Made by a program: the position numbers and the translations under genes. This document shows, in pieces, positions 16,704 through 24,799 of a DNA stretch of 64,000 nucleotides (position 1 is its first letter; each line of letters starts with the position of its first letter). Location of the stretch: positions 62,001 through 126,000 of IMG/VR virus record IMGVR_UViG_3300024308_000016; one strand, written 5' to 3'. The notes beneath the pieces were generated by a model. It saw only the letters and a program-made list of their open reading frames with translations, was not told where the DNA came from and searched no databases. Source of the stretch: a virus.

Positions 16704-17591
16704 TTACTCCTGAAACAGTTCCATGATCGGGATGAAGGAGTTGTTGGCCGAAGTCAACCCCACTGTGACGATCCCCAGTCCCACCGCAGATGCGTTGGGC
16801 ACTGTGGCCCACCCGAGCATGGCCGAACGATTGGCCGCTCCATAATCCGATGTGATGGTCGGTACACTGGAGGCAAAAGTGCTGTGCGCAAACCGGAAAG
16901 GAGCTGCGGAAGAGCGAGCCAAAGCACGCACCATGATCCGGTACAGGTCCAGAAATTCGGACTGGCCGAATGGCATGCCGTCAGCGAAATTCAGGCTGTA
17001 GCTACTGGATTCCACCAGTGTGTTGTTGTAGTCGTACAGCTTGGCGATGCGAGTATAGTACTGGCGAAAGCCGACCACACGCGTGGGAGCTGGTGCCTCC
17101 GGACCATACAAAGGAGTGATGCCGCCGCGCAGCAAGTTGGCTGCTTCCAAGGCAGTGGCGTTCTTGCCGGTATTGATCACAGGCGCACCCACATACAGGA
17201 TGCGTCCGCGATATGCGATCTTGAAGTAGCGAGAGTCAGGAGCGCTGTTGTACCAGTTAGATACGGGAAAGCCCACTTCGTAGTCATTGACCACGCCATA
17301 AAAGCCCAAGAACAAATCGCCCCACAGCAGCTCCTGAGGACCTGGGCCGGTGTCGGGCACGATGCGAACATTCAGTTCACGGGAGAAGGCGCTCTTGCCG
17401 TCAGCCTCCACCTTCAGTAGGTAGTACACCTGACCGCCCAAAGGCGCGGTGGCGTCCAGATAAGACTGCTCATTGCTAGTGAGAGTGACCAGCGGAGCTG
17501 GCAGGTTTTGCTGATCGATCGGAGAGTCGGAGCGATACAGCATCAGTGTCGAAGGGTTGTTCGGATTGACCCAGCTGACAAGTGCGGACAT
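16704..17591 (-). CDS. virion/tail-type protein with FN3-like N-terminus, block B member 4
   Basis: 295 aa starting MSALVSWVNPNNPSTLMLYR. An FN3-like N-terminus runs to about residue 85; PDTGPGPQELLWGDLFLGFYG and YFKIAYRGRILYVGAPV follow. Near residue 215 are MPFGQSEFLDLYRIMVRAL and a C-terminal FIPIMELFQE. Block A member 4 (2677-3576) has the same GPGPQ, GDL.LGF.G, YPFGISETMDFSRMM and TSDY landmarks, showing direct homology. Role inferred: tail or fibre structure. Confidence 0.85.
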   Translation of the reverse strand: MSALVSWVNPNNPSTLMLYRSDSPIDQQNLPAPLVTLTSNEQSYLDATAPLGGQVYYLLKVEADGKSAFSRELNVRIVPDTGPGPQELLWGDLFLGFYGVVNDYEVGFPVSNWYNSAPDSRYFKIAYRGRILYVGAPVINTGKNATALEAANLLRGGITPLYGPEAPAPTRVVGFRQYYTRIAKLYDYNNTLVESSSYSLNFADGMPFGQSEFLDLYRIMVRALARSSAAPFRFAHSTFASSVPTITSDYGAANRSAMLGWATVPNASAVGLGIVTVGLTSANNSFIPIMELFQE

Positions 17592-17612
17592 GTTGTTTCC
17601 TTTTGAATGAAG

Positions 17613-17636
17613 AGGCTGCGCCTTCGGGCGCAGCCT
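17613..17636 (-). terminator. intra-block hairpin
   Basis: AGGCTGCGCC-TTCG-GGCGCAGCCT, ten perfect pairs with a stable TTCG loop, between members 3 and 4. On the minus strand it is followed by TCTTCATTCAAAAGG, so it may attenuate rather than stop transcription. Confidence 0.6.
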
Positions 17637-17644
17637 GTAGGCAG

Positions 17645-19639
17645 TTATGCCACGAGTTTTGTCGGATCAAACACCGACAGCTGATTACGAGGACGATTGT
17701 CGTCGTAGGCGCCGGGTCGATTGGGGTTGGTTCCGGGACCCACCCAGATCTTACCGTCATTTTGCAGACCGCACACTCCAAGCGATTGAGGCGGGATGCC
17801 CAACGCTTTGATGCGAACGCTGTTGTCCGACAGATCCAAAATCACCGCATACGCCACCGATGGGGAAACATCGCTGAAGCCGCCGATGGCCACAACTTTG
17901 TTGTTCACCACTGTCGCTTGTCCGATGGCTTTGAAGCCATACGTCGTGGGCATTGGTAAAGTGCTCCAGGTGTTGGATGCGATATCATAGACCCGGATCA
18001 CGGTGTTCCAGGTATTGGTAGAACCTGTGGTGTTGAGGCCACCGATCAAGTACACCTTGGTAGGAGTCGCGGCCAGGGCTGCATAGTACAGTCCCATCCC
18101 AGGAGGAGCGATGACGGACCAGGTGTTGGTCGCCACATCGTACAAACCCGCTTCGTTGTAAGTCGTTCCAGACAAGTTGTAGCCGCCCACCAACATGATC
18201 TTGTTTTGCGTCGGCAAAGAGCAGACATTGGTGACCACTCGAGTGGAACCCGGAGTGGCGGCATGAGCTGTCGGTGACGAGGGGTTCGCAACAGGCCAAC
18301 TGTACATGTTTTTGGTCTGGCTGCCGGCGATGTAGCCATTCATCATGTAAAAGCGGCCGTTGTGCGTGCATCCTGAGTACCAGGTAAAGCCCGAGGGAGT
18401 TCCTGGAGCGATACGGCGCTTGGTCTTGGTGACAAAGTTGAAGACCGACATGTACGCCGGATACTTATCTTCCCCACCGCCTTGCGTTCCACCCATGCCA
18501 AACGGTGTATACATCTCATTGCCGTTGACCCATCCGGAGCAGCACTGAATCGCGGTGCCTTCATAGACAGCTTCCGGACGCACAACGTCTGGAGAAACCG
18601 GGAAAGATCGGGAGATCTGACCTGGTTCATTAAACGATTGCACGCCCGTGATCATCGGTGCCACAAAGCTCATCTGAGCGTATTCTTCGAACTTGATGAC
18701 CGGACCACGCGCAGAGCGCAGAACCGGGGAACGCAGACCTTCTACAGTCATCGTTGGTAGCACGATCGACTGATCCAAAGGAGCTCGGAAGTTGTACGGC
18801 GGAAGCATAGACTCAGCGATTCCCCAGATCACGGGCTGAGAATTCACCGCATCCGACCAACTCTCCAAATTGCTGATCGGCAGTGCGAGCTTCTTCTTGT
18901 CGTCTGTTGTCAGCAGTTGCACCACCGGAAGCCAGACCGTAGTATTGCCCATGGAGGTCTGAGCAACCTTATTCATGTCCGCATTGGTGGTATCGAGTCG
19001 AAGCACTGAACCCACTGTCGAGGAGATGATCTCTACCCCGCTAGTGTTGGCTTGTTGACCGGCAGTGACGCCGTTGATGTAGCTCGCCGGCAGCCGGATC
19101 CCCTGCGGATTAGTCCAATTGGCACCGAACACAGATACGATCAGGTTGTAGGCTTCAGATTCCGTGCTGAGCACTTCATCATAGACCACTGATGTCGCAT
19201 TGGGCTTGAGGTCGATCAGGCGCGGGAACAGCAAGTCCTTATTAGGGGCTGTATACACAGGGTTCATGTCGTACATGGGGCTGCCATCCGGCAGTGTGGC
19301 TGGGGCATCAGCCGTGCCGCGCTTCAGGCCGCTGTACGTCATCTTGGCCGCTTGCAGCTGGTTATACGTCACCAGCGCCGTCTTGAACGTTGGGATGAAA
19401 ACAACCGAGCCTTTGAAGAAGAACTTCATCCACTGATTGTCCGCGCTAGCGGAGTACAGTCGGGAAGCTTCCGGGATCTGGGCGTCATCCAACATCTTGG
19501 TGAAGAAACCCAGCTCCACTTCTGGAACCAGGCCAAAGAAGCCCAGATCCGTGTTCCCCATCCGCAGGTATTTGGTACCTGGTCCGCTGTCGGAGTAGTA
19601 CGGCAGGTGGGAAGACTGCCGCATGAAGATTTCAAACAT
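17645..19639 (-). CDS. virion/tail-type protein with C-terminal kelch propeller, block B member 3
   Basis: The 664-aa protein starts MFEIFMRQSSHLPYYSD. Residues 1-300 follow the family plan: SGPGTKYLRMGNTDLGFFG, WMKFFFKGSVVFIPTFK, and a WLPVVQLL strand. From about residue 370 to the end are kelch-type repeats with paired Gly and spaced Tyr/Trp: IMLVGGYNLSGTTYNEAG with YDVATNTWSVIAPP, VYLIGGLNTTG with YDIASNTWSTLPMP, KVVAIGGFSDVSP. The block A counterpart (3615-4652) lacks this propeller. A domain-fused receptor-binding or adhesin role is plausible; inference. Confidence 0.87.
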   Translation of the reverse strand: MFEIFMRQSSHLPYYSDSGPGTKYLRMGNTDLGFFGLVPEVELGFFTKMLDDAQIPEASRLYSASADNQWMKFFFKGSVVFIPTFKTALVTYNQLQAAKMTYSGLKRGTADAPATLPDGSPMYDMNPVYTAPNKDLLFPRLIDLKPNATSVVYDEVLSTESEAYNLIVSVFGANWTNPQGIRLPASYINGVTAGQQANTSGVEIISSTVGSVLRLDTTNADMNKVAQTSMGNTTVWLPVVQLLTTDDKKKLALPISNLESWSDAVNSQPVIWGIAESMLPPYNFRAPLDQSIVLPTMTVEGLRSPVLRSARGPVIKFEEYAQMSFVAPMITGVQSFNEPGQISRSFPVSPDVVRPEAVYEGTAIQCCSGWVNGNEMYTPFGMGGTQGGGEDKYPAYMSVFNFVTKTKRRIAPGTPSGFTWYSGCTHNGRFYMMNGYIAGSQTKNMYSWPVANPSSPTAHAATPGSTRVVTNVCSLPTQNKIMLVGGYNLSGTTYNEAGLYDVATNTWSVIAPPGMGLYYAALAATPTKVYLIGGLNTTGSTNTWNTVIRVYDIASNTWSTLPMPTTYGFKAIGQATVVNNKVVAIGGFSDVSPSVAYAVILDLSDNSVRIKALGIPPQSLGVCGLQNDGKIWVGPGTNPNRPGAYDDNRPRNQLSVFDPTKLVA

Positions 19640-19654
19640 ATTGGCTCCTTTGGG

Positions 19655-20533
19655 TCAATCCGCCGGAGTCATCACGTACAGCGGGTAGCAGATGGCGTTG
19701 GTTGCGAATGCGTCCGTCAACGTGGCCTCCACCGCCGTCATGATGTACGGGCGTGCTCCGACAGGCGCTCGCAAGCGGTACAGTTTTCCGTCCTTTTGAG
19801 CCAGCACATAGTGGTTGGCATATGCGGGGATGGGCTGCTCCACCGAACGGATCATCCAGCCATTGAGGTTGGTGGGGCCGCCCGAGTTCTTGCTCCAGTA
19901 CTGCATGGCGTGGTCCAGATCCATCAGCTGGATCCGAAGACGAAATCCCTGGTATTCAAAGAAGACGCCGTCATTCAAGATGGATGCGACCGTTGTATCG
20001 AACGTCTGGCGCTGAGCAGCTGATGTGAATGTTCCGTACGTCATGAAGTCCGCTGGCATGAAGTACACCTTGCCACCGATGGTCAGCTTGGAGACCAGCG
20101 ATCCGTACTGACCGGGCACGATGGAGCTGGTGGTGCGGTTGAGTACAGTCAGTTGGGTGGACAGAGCCGAGAACAGCACCGAGTTCGACGCACCGAACAG
20201 ATCGGGCATGTTGGTAGCAGACGTGGCGTCCAGCATCCCTGACTCCATGGAGCCACGGGTGACATTGATGCCACCAGGACCAGCGGAGTTCACGTACTGG
20301 ATGGCGAGGATGGGCTTGGACTGCATGGTCCCCAGTGGAGTCAGGGACTCCACACCGTAGTAGTACACGGTGTCGGGTTGAATAGTCGTATCCTCGTAGT
20401 CCAGCGTCGTAGTGGCGAACTCCTGCAGCAGGTTGGCTGCGTCGAACAAGTTGGCCTTGGTGGCGCTTCGGTAAACCCGAAAGCCGGAGACGTTGCCGTT
20501 GTAGGCGTTCGCCCATTTGAGTTTGATAGACAT
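19655..20533 (-). CDS. virion/tail-type protein, block B member 2
   Basis: 292 aa starting MSIKLKWANAYNGNVSGFRV. An FN3-like N-terminus contains YRSATKANL and DTVYYYGVESLTPLG. A SAGPGGINVTRGSMESGML hinge and VSKLTIGGKVYFMPADF follow. Block A member 2 (4663-5496) matches in start, in the YYGVES/YWYGLVAN strand, in the GPG hinge and in the KI/KL..GKV.F segment. It ends MTPAD with little space to the next gene. Structural role inferred from the family. Confidence 0.85.
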   Translation of the reverse strand: MSIKLKWANAYNGNVSGFRVYRSATKANLFDAANLLQEFATTTLDYEDTTIQPDTVYYYGVESLTPLGTMQSKPILAIQYVNSAGPGGINVTRGSMESGMLDATSATNMPDLFGASNSVLFSALSTQLTVLNRTTSSIVPGQYGSLVSKLTIGGKVYFMPADFMTYGTFTSAAQRQTFDTTVASILNDGVFFEYQGFRLRIQLMDLDHAMQYWSKNSGGPTNLNGWMIRSVEQPIPAYANHYVLAQKDGKLYRLRAPVGARPYIMTAVEATLTDAFATNAICYPLYVMTPAD

Positions 20534-20536
20534 TGT

Positions 20537-21535
20537 TTATTCCTCGATGAGTTGCAGCACAGGCCACAGAGCTGGAGCGCCACCATTACGCCACTTTGCT
20601 AGGATTTGGTCAGCGCTGCTCGAATTGTAGGTATTGACGATGTAGTAACCCTTCACCCAGTCGGCGACGATGGCGTAATTATGGTCGTAGACACCATACT
20701 CACACATCAGTGTCTCATTGGACTGAGGAAGGGCCTCAGCAGCAATGTACCTCATGAAGGTTACACCTTGAGCCCAGATCTGAGGAGTGACCGAACCCAC
20801 CTGGTTGCCAATGATGCAGCCTTGCATCATAGACTGGATGAGCTGGTTCATCTCGGTGTCGCGCTGCAGCGTCAGGGCCGCATTGTGTACACCGTTCCAG
20901 TTGTCTGGATATGCTCGGGGAGCACGCAAGTGAAAGCGGTCTATTCCCGCTGTCAAGATCTTGGTCTTGCGATAGGGGTTGTATTTGGCCGCCGAGATGT
21001 CGAAGTTCCAGTCCAGGCCAGAAGCAATACCAGGCACATTGGCCGCCCAGATGCCACCCAACCACGGATCGTAGTCGTTGTACGTGGTGGTCATGGGGAT
21101 AGAAGGCACATACATTATCTTGCCCTTGCGTACAAACTTGTACCACTTGAGCACAGCCATTGCGGCATTAGTCTTTCCACGCTCAAAGCCCAGAGCTGTC
21201 CACACATCAGGCAGCTCATAGCTGGGAACTTGGCCCATATAACCGAACTCGCTGTCGCCGGTGAGAATGTCTACGCCACCGGGACCTACACGGCGCAGGT
21301 TGGCTGTTACCGTTGGTCGCGAGAAGCTCGAGCCCAAAGGAGCGCGGATCTCCACCAAGTAGGCATACGTTTTGCCAGGTTCAGTGGTGTTGTCGACATA
21401 GGCGACGGCGTTAGAGTCCAGAGTAGCGATCGCTGTGCCTTTGCTGGCTTCAGTGATGGTGGTGCCCTCGTTACGGTAGATATACAGGGAGTTGCCAGGA
21501 GTGTTCTGGTTGCTCCATTTCAGATGGATAGCCAT
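20537..21535 (-). CDS. virion/tail-type protein, block B member 1
   Basis: 332 aa starting MAIHLKWSNQNTPGNSLYIY. FN3-like strands run to about residue 85 (YVDNTTEPGKTYAYLVEIRA). RRVGPGGVDILTGDSEFGY and WYKFVRKGKIMYVPSIPM follow, and the protein ends LWPVLQLIEE. It is the direct counterpart of block A member 1 (5500-6510). It heads block B; AAGAGGTACGAC lies before its ATG on the minus strand. Likely virion structure, from family features only. Confidence 0.87.
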   Translation of the reverse strand: MAIHLKWSNQNTPGNSLYIYRNEGTTITEASKGTAIATLDSNAVAYVDNTTEPGKTYAYLVEIRAPLGSSFSRPTVTANLRRVGPGGVDILTGDSEFGYMGQVPSYELPDVWTALGFERGKTNAAMAVLKWYKFVRKGKIMYVPSIPMTTTYNDYDPWLGGIWAANVPGIASGLDWNFDISAAKYNPYRKTKILTAGIDRFHLRAPRAYPDNWNGVHNAALTLQRDTEMNQLIQSMMQGCIIGNQVGSVTPQIWAQGVTFMRYIAAEALPQSNETLMCEYGVYDHNYAIVADWVKGYYIVNTYNSSSADQILAKWRNGGAPALWPVLQLIEE

Positions 21536-21592
21536 GTCGTACCTCTTTATTCATTGCCGACGAAGATGCCGACCACATGATTCCGACCATAA

Positions 21593-21634
21593 CCCTCTGA
21601 CCGCTCCCCGTAAAAGGAGCAGGCAGAGGTCAGG
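21593..21634 (-). terminator. imperfect hairpin upstream of block B
   Basis: CTCTG.CC.GCTCC and its imperfect complement surround a TTTTAC loop. It lies directly after the stop at 21637 of the leftward remnant, and before block B, on the minus strand. Confidence 0.5.
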
Positions 21635-21636
21635 TA

Positions 21637-21795
21637 TTATGCAGTATCCATGTCCTGATAAATGAAGGGTACAAACACCCCGCTGTCAGATAAATTTGGT
21701 AGCACGCGACTCTTAACTATGTTTCGGACCACAGTTGCAGAAGACAGGCTCAAGTCATCACTCCCGGGAATTTCGATATACAGCACTACTCTAAT
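21637..21795 (-). pseudogene. possible C-terminal remnant of a leftward virion gene
   Basis: On the minus strand this stretch reads VLYIEIPGSDDLSLSSATVV, then RNIVKSRVLPNLSDSG and VFVPFIYQDMDTA to a stop. It is beta-rich and, like members of block B (for example NSFIPIMELFQE), ends in a hydrophobic strand. No credible start codon or upstream domain follows; further upstream the frame becomes Cys- and Phe-rich and overlaps the 21809 gene. The hairpin at 21593-21634 lies right after it. It could be the tail of a deleted family member. Chance coding is the alternative. Confidence 0.3.
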
Positions 21796-21808
21796 GAATG
21801 GAGGATTT

Positions 21809-22942
21809 ATGCAACTGTGGAACCGACATACGAGACCCAAGGACATCCAGGCGACCTATATCGGGCGCGGCACTCCTTGGGGCAACCCCTTCAAAGTAAC
21901 AGAGGAGCTCCCCCGAGGAGAGGCCGCCGCCGCTTATAAGAAAATGATCGCTGACAAGCTGGCAGTCGGTGATCGAGTGACTCGTCAGTTGGTCAGCGAT
22001 CTGGCAGGTGTGGACCACATCGAATGCTCGTGCGCACCCAAGCCCTGCCATGGGGATACCTTTGTGGAGATCTGGAACAATATCCGAGATCTGGGAAGTG
22101 ATGTGAAAGCCGGTATCCGTAAGTTCGTCAAAGAAAACGGCTACCCATATGGCCCAGATACCGATGGCTCGGACCATATCAACATCTACTCCAAGGCAGC
22201 CACCAGCCTAGGGAGGGCACTCACCAACATGAGCGCGATCCCTGTGGAGATCCCAGACCACGGCAAGTTCCCCAGTATGGAGAACTACTGGCACTGGCTG
22301 GCCACAGGCTGTCAGCATGAGCAGTTTCGTACGATCGGGCCCTTCGATGCCAAAAAGCTCTCCAAGACGCTCACTCGTGTTCCCCGAGATGACTTCCAAG
22401 AGTTGATCAAACAGGCTCTCATCCAGCGCTTTTACCAGGGCCCTCCGGCCCTTATCCGGGCATTTGTCAGATCTGAAAAGCCCCTGACCCACTACTACCA
22501 CTACGGCTCCGACGCTACTGTGATGTACACCTCCCATAACTGGTTGGTTGACTTCTTGACCGAGTACCGGGAGCAAAGAAAGAAGACCTGGTACAAGGTG
22601 GTCATCGCGGGCACTCGCAGGTTCACGGACTACTCATTGTTGCAGCAAGTGATTCAGGACTCCATGTATCCGATCACAGAAGTGGTCTCTGGTGCTGAGA
22701 AATCAGGAGTGGATGCCTTAGGCGAGCGCTATGCGGCGGACAACAACCTGCCTGTGCAAAGAGCGCCTGCCGACTGGGACACCCATGGGAGGGCAGCCGG
22801 CCATATCCGAAACGCCGAGATGGCCAAGTACGCAGACGCCGCTATTGTGATCTGCGTGAACCAGTCACCTGGATCTATGAACATGATCCAACAAATGAAA
22901 AAGCTCGGCAAACCGGTGCATGAGCATCACATCACGATGTGA
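21809..22942 (+). CDS. DUF4326 + NADAR-like + SLOG (DUF2493) fusion protein
   Basis: GGAGG at 21800-21804 fixes the start at the ATG at 21809; earlier in-frame ATGs lack a binding site. The 377-aa protein has three parts. Residues 1-95 are DUF4326: YIGRGTPWGNPF (17-28) and CSCAPKPCHGD (73-83). Residues 120-258 are NADAR/YbiA-like: INIYSKA, then SMENYWHWLATG (156-167), matching the S.E.Y helix of that family. Residues 261-377 are a SLOG domain of the DUF2493 type: VVIAGTRRFTDY, VVSGAEKSGVDALGERYA, ADWDTHGRAAGHIRNAEMAK. SLOG folds bind nucleotides or derivatives, and NADAR proteins act on ADP-ribose N-glycosidic bonds. A role in nucleotide-based defence or counter-defence is inferred. Ends at a hairpin. 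Confidence 0.88.
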   Translation: MQLWNRHTRPKDIQATYIGRGTPWGNPFKVTEELPRGEAAAAYKKMIADKLAVGDRVTRQLVSDLAGVDHIECSCAPKPCHGDTFVEIWNNIRDLGSDVKAGIRKFVKENGYPYGPDTDGSDHINIYSKAATSLGRALTNMSAIPVEIPDHGKFPSMENYWHWLATGCQHEQFRTIGPFDAKKLSKTLTRVPRDDFQELIKQALIQRFYQGPPALIRAFVRSEKPLTHYYHYGSDATVMYTSHNWLVDFLTEYREQRKKTWYKVVIAGTRRFTDYSLLQQVIQDSMYPITEVVSGAEKSGVDALGERYAADNNLPVQRAPADWDTHGRAAGHIRNAEMAKYADAAIVICVNQSPGSMNMIQQMKKLGKPVHEHHITM

Positions 22943-22945
22943 CCA

Positions 22946-22969
22946 CCAGCGACCCTTATGGGTCGCTGG
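22946..22969 (+). terminator. hairpin terminator
   Basis: CCAGCGACCC-TTAT-GGGTCGCTGG, ten perfect pairs, then GGTTC. It directly precedes promoter copy 2. Confidence 0.7.
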
Positions 22970-22979
22970 GGTTCATCTG

Positions 22980-23017
22980 TTTGTAAAGATTTTTGGTCAC
23001 ATATACTCTACTTGAAG
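22980..23017 (+). promoter_or_regulatory. conserved rightward phage promoter, copy 2
   Basis: TTTGTA (22980-22985), ten bases, GTCAC (22996-23000), TATACT (23002-23007), then CTACTTGAAG. It drives the 23063-28701 operon of small membrane and secreted proteins. Confidence 0.82.
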
Positions 23018-23062
23018 CAAAGCGCTTCAGTTTGTTTGTTTCAAATAGAAAGGTATCCAAAC

Positions 23063-23413
23063 ATGAACCGTATATTCGACTTTCTGGTGCTCCCGCTTTT
23101 GGCCATCGCTGTGCTGGTTGGCATCTTCCTGTTGAGTGTGCAGTCACACGAATCATTCACCATCACTCCGGAGTGCGATGTCTATGCCAGCACGTACTTC
23201 AATGAGTATGCAGTTGACTTCTCGGCTGTTCGCACTGTCACGCGCTGGAACCACACAGCGCCGAACATGACAGGTGCCGATATCACGGCCCGCGTGCTGA
23301 TCGATGGCCGTATCAAGCAGTTCAAGGAAACCTACGCCCGTGAGGAAGCCGATGAACTGATGGCCCACTTTGCTGCTTGTCGTCTGAAGCAACAAGCCAA
23401 ACTTCTGAAGTAA
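23063..23413 (+). CDS. secreted or membrane-anchored two-cysteine protein, copy 1
   Basis: The leader AAATAGAAAGG lies at 23043-23053; the ATG at 23063 gives 116 aa. Residues 5-26 (FDFLVLPLLAIAVLVGIFLL) form a signal anchor or signal peptide. Then come FTITPECDVYAS, a basic strand region, and a helix ending LMAHFAACRLKQQ. The layout (N-terminal hydrophobic segment, one Cys soon after, a second Cys in a C-terminal helix) recurs in three genes of this operon. A periplasmic disulfide between the two Cys is a reasonable guess. First gene after promoter copy 2. Function unknown. Confidence 0.82.
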   Translation: MNRIFDFLVLPLLAIAVLVGIFLLSVQSHESFTITPECDVYASTYFNEYAVDFSAVRTVTRWNHTAPNMTGADITARVLIDGRIKQFKETYAREEADELMAHFAACRLKQQAKLLK

Positions 23414-23431
23414 ATAGAAAGGGATTCCAAA

Positions 23432-23833
23432 ATGAAGACTGCAGCTCAACTCATCCAAGAGTACATCGCCTCCAAGATCATGGCCAGCGAGAACCCGGAC
23501 ATCGAGATCATCGAGCGTCTACGTTTGTTTGCTCCGGATGACGGCATCACCGTGACCCAAGCCTGGGGTCAGGAAAGTCTCCGGCCATTCCTCGAAAAGG
23601 AAAAGCACTGGGTGGTGATGCTCTCTCCAACGCTCTCGCCTTACATGTTCGCTTACCGCAAGCTGCCCATAAACGCGCTCGCGATCTTCAGTGAGCGGGA
23701 CTTCACCCGTGTTGCCACCGACGGCCGCAACTTCGTGCGCAAAGCTATGGTGATTGGTCCGTCGATGGAAGGATTGAACCTGATCAACACGCTGGTTCGG
23801 ATGGGCAACCCTATCGCGAACCCCAAGCCCTAA
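23432..23833 (+). CDS. hypothetical protein, 133 aa
   Basis: The AAATAGAAAGG leader precedes the ATG at 23432. A soluble protein opening MKTAAQLIQEYIASKIMASE, with a strand-rich centre (HWVVMLSPTLSPYMFAYRK, NALAIFSERDF) and a proline-containing end (NPIANPKP). No signal peptide or catalytic motif. Second gene of the promoter-2 operon, with 18 and 19 bases to its neighbours, each gap carrying its own TAGAAAG leader. Function unknown. Confidence 0.8.
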   Translation: MKTAAQLIQEYIASKIMASENPDIEIIERLRLFAPDDGITVTQAWGQESLRPFLEKEKHWVVMLSPTLSPYMFAYRKLPINALAIFSERDFTRVATDGRNFVRKAMVIGPSMEGLNLINTLVRMGNPIANPKP

Positions 23834-23852
23834 ATAGAAAGCCCTCGTTATC

Positions 23853-24530
23853 ATGACTAAGATCGAAGAACTGCGAAAGGTATTTGCGAGCCGTCTGTTG
23901 ACCGCTCCTATCACCACGACCCCTCATGTCCTGCTCACATTGGACGAAGACAACAAGAACTACATGTTTATCCGTCGCGCTACTCCTAATAGTGCCAGGA
24001 GCTCATGCGGTAACGTTCGGATGCAGCAGCACTCAGTGCAGCTGATGGAGTTTCTCAAGCGTACGGGCAAAAAGCTCAACGACCCGAGTATCTCCGTTCG
24101 CATGGACATCGGCGTGACGTTTGAGGACCTTTTGCCGTACCTGACCGGGTATGGACGGTTCGCGACGTACCGTAGCTCCAAGGTCAAGGGGTCACCAGCT
24201 TCGATCGAGTCGACGATGACGATCTTTCAGCTTACCCACAAGAGCACCCAGCTGAGGTACTACTTGGGGCGCAATGACCGCATCAAGGAGCGCACGATGA
24301 GTCGCATCATCGGCCCAATGAAGCAAAACATCCTGGGCCGTATCAAAACGGCCGACCTATCACTGCATGCGGTGGCCTACGAGATCCTCAAAGGTCAGGG
24401 GGTCGACGCCTGGGACATCAAGATCTACGACAAGGACGTCCCTGCTGAGGACTCCTTGTGCACGGTCAGTGAACTCAACGGCGAGGCCAACTGTCACAAC
24501 CTCGCTATCTTGCAACTGTTTCATACTTAA
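23853..24530 (+). CDS. hypothetical protein, 225 aa
   Basis: The AAATAGAAAG leader precedes the ATG at 23853. The basic protein begins MTKIEELRKVFASRLLTAPI. It holds KNYMFIRRATPNSARSSCG, a basic LGRNDRIKERTMSRIIGPM segment and a C-terminal part with YEILKGQGVDAWDIKIYDKD. The high Arg and Lys content would allow nucleic-acid binding, but no motif supports it. It is the largest soluble product of the promoter-2 operon. Function unknown. Confidence 0.8.
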   Translation: MTKIEELRKVFASRLLTAPITTTPHVLLTLDEDNKNYMFIRRATPNSARSSCGNVRMQQHSVQLMEFLKRTGKKLNDPSISVRMDIGVTFEDLLPYLTGYGRFATYRSSKVKGSPASIESTMTIFQLTHKSTQLRYYLGRNDRIKERTMSRIIGPMKQNILGRIKTADLSLHAVAYEILKGQGVDAWDIKIYDKDVPAEDSLCTVSELNGEANCHNLAILQLFHT

Positions 24531-24539
24531 AGATCCTCC

Positions 24540-24782
24540 ATGAACGCTATCTCCTTGCCAGTGAGCGATGATTTCATCCTCCTGATAATCCCTCTGGTGC
24601 TAGTGACTGCACTTATCTATGTCTGGGTCTTCGACAGTGACCAAGAGGCCGAGTACCCGGATGTACCCATCTACGTGCAGATGGTCGATGGCATGCTGCG
24701 CATCTTCACCTCTTTGGCCACAGCCGGCTGGATCGCCATCATGATCGTACTCGCTGGCAAGGTTATCAAGTACGTCCTCTAA
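24540..24782 (+). CDS. small two-helix membrane protein, 80 aa
   Basis: The ATG at 24540 follows TTAAAGATCCTCC. Two hydrophobic helices (about residues 12-30, FILLIIPLVLVTALIYVWV, and 56-76, TSLATAGWIAIMIVLAGKV) flank an acidic loop (FDSDQEAEYPDVP). It is followed in the operon by the 24800 gene with a TAGAAAG leader. Possible envelope-directed early protein; inference from topology only. Confidence 0.78.
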   Translation: MNAISLPVSDDFILLIIPLVLVTALIYVWVFDSDQEAEYPDVPIYVQMVDGMLRIFTSLATAGWIAIMIVLAGKVIKYVL

Positions 24783-24799
24783 TAGAAAGGTTTCTTATC

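Noticed and set aside
16338-17420. A 360-aa rightward frame through block B
   Set aside because: It is antisense to two order-conserved virion genes and reads as Cys-, His- and Arg-rich shadow protein without a leader.
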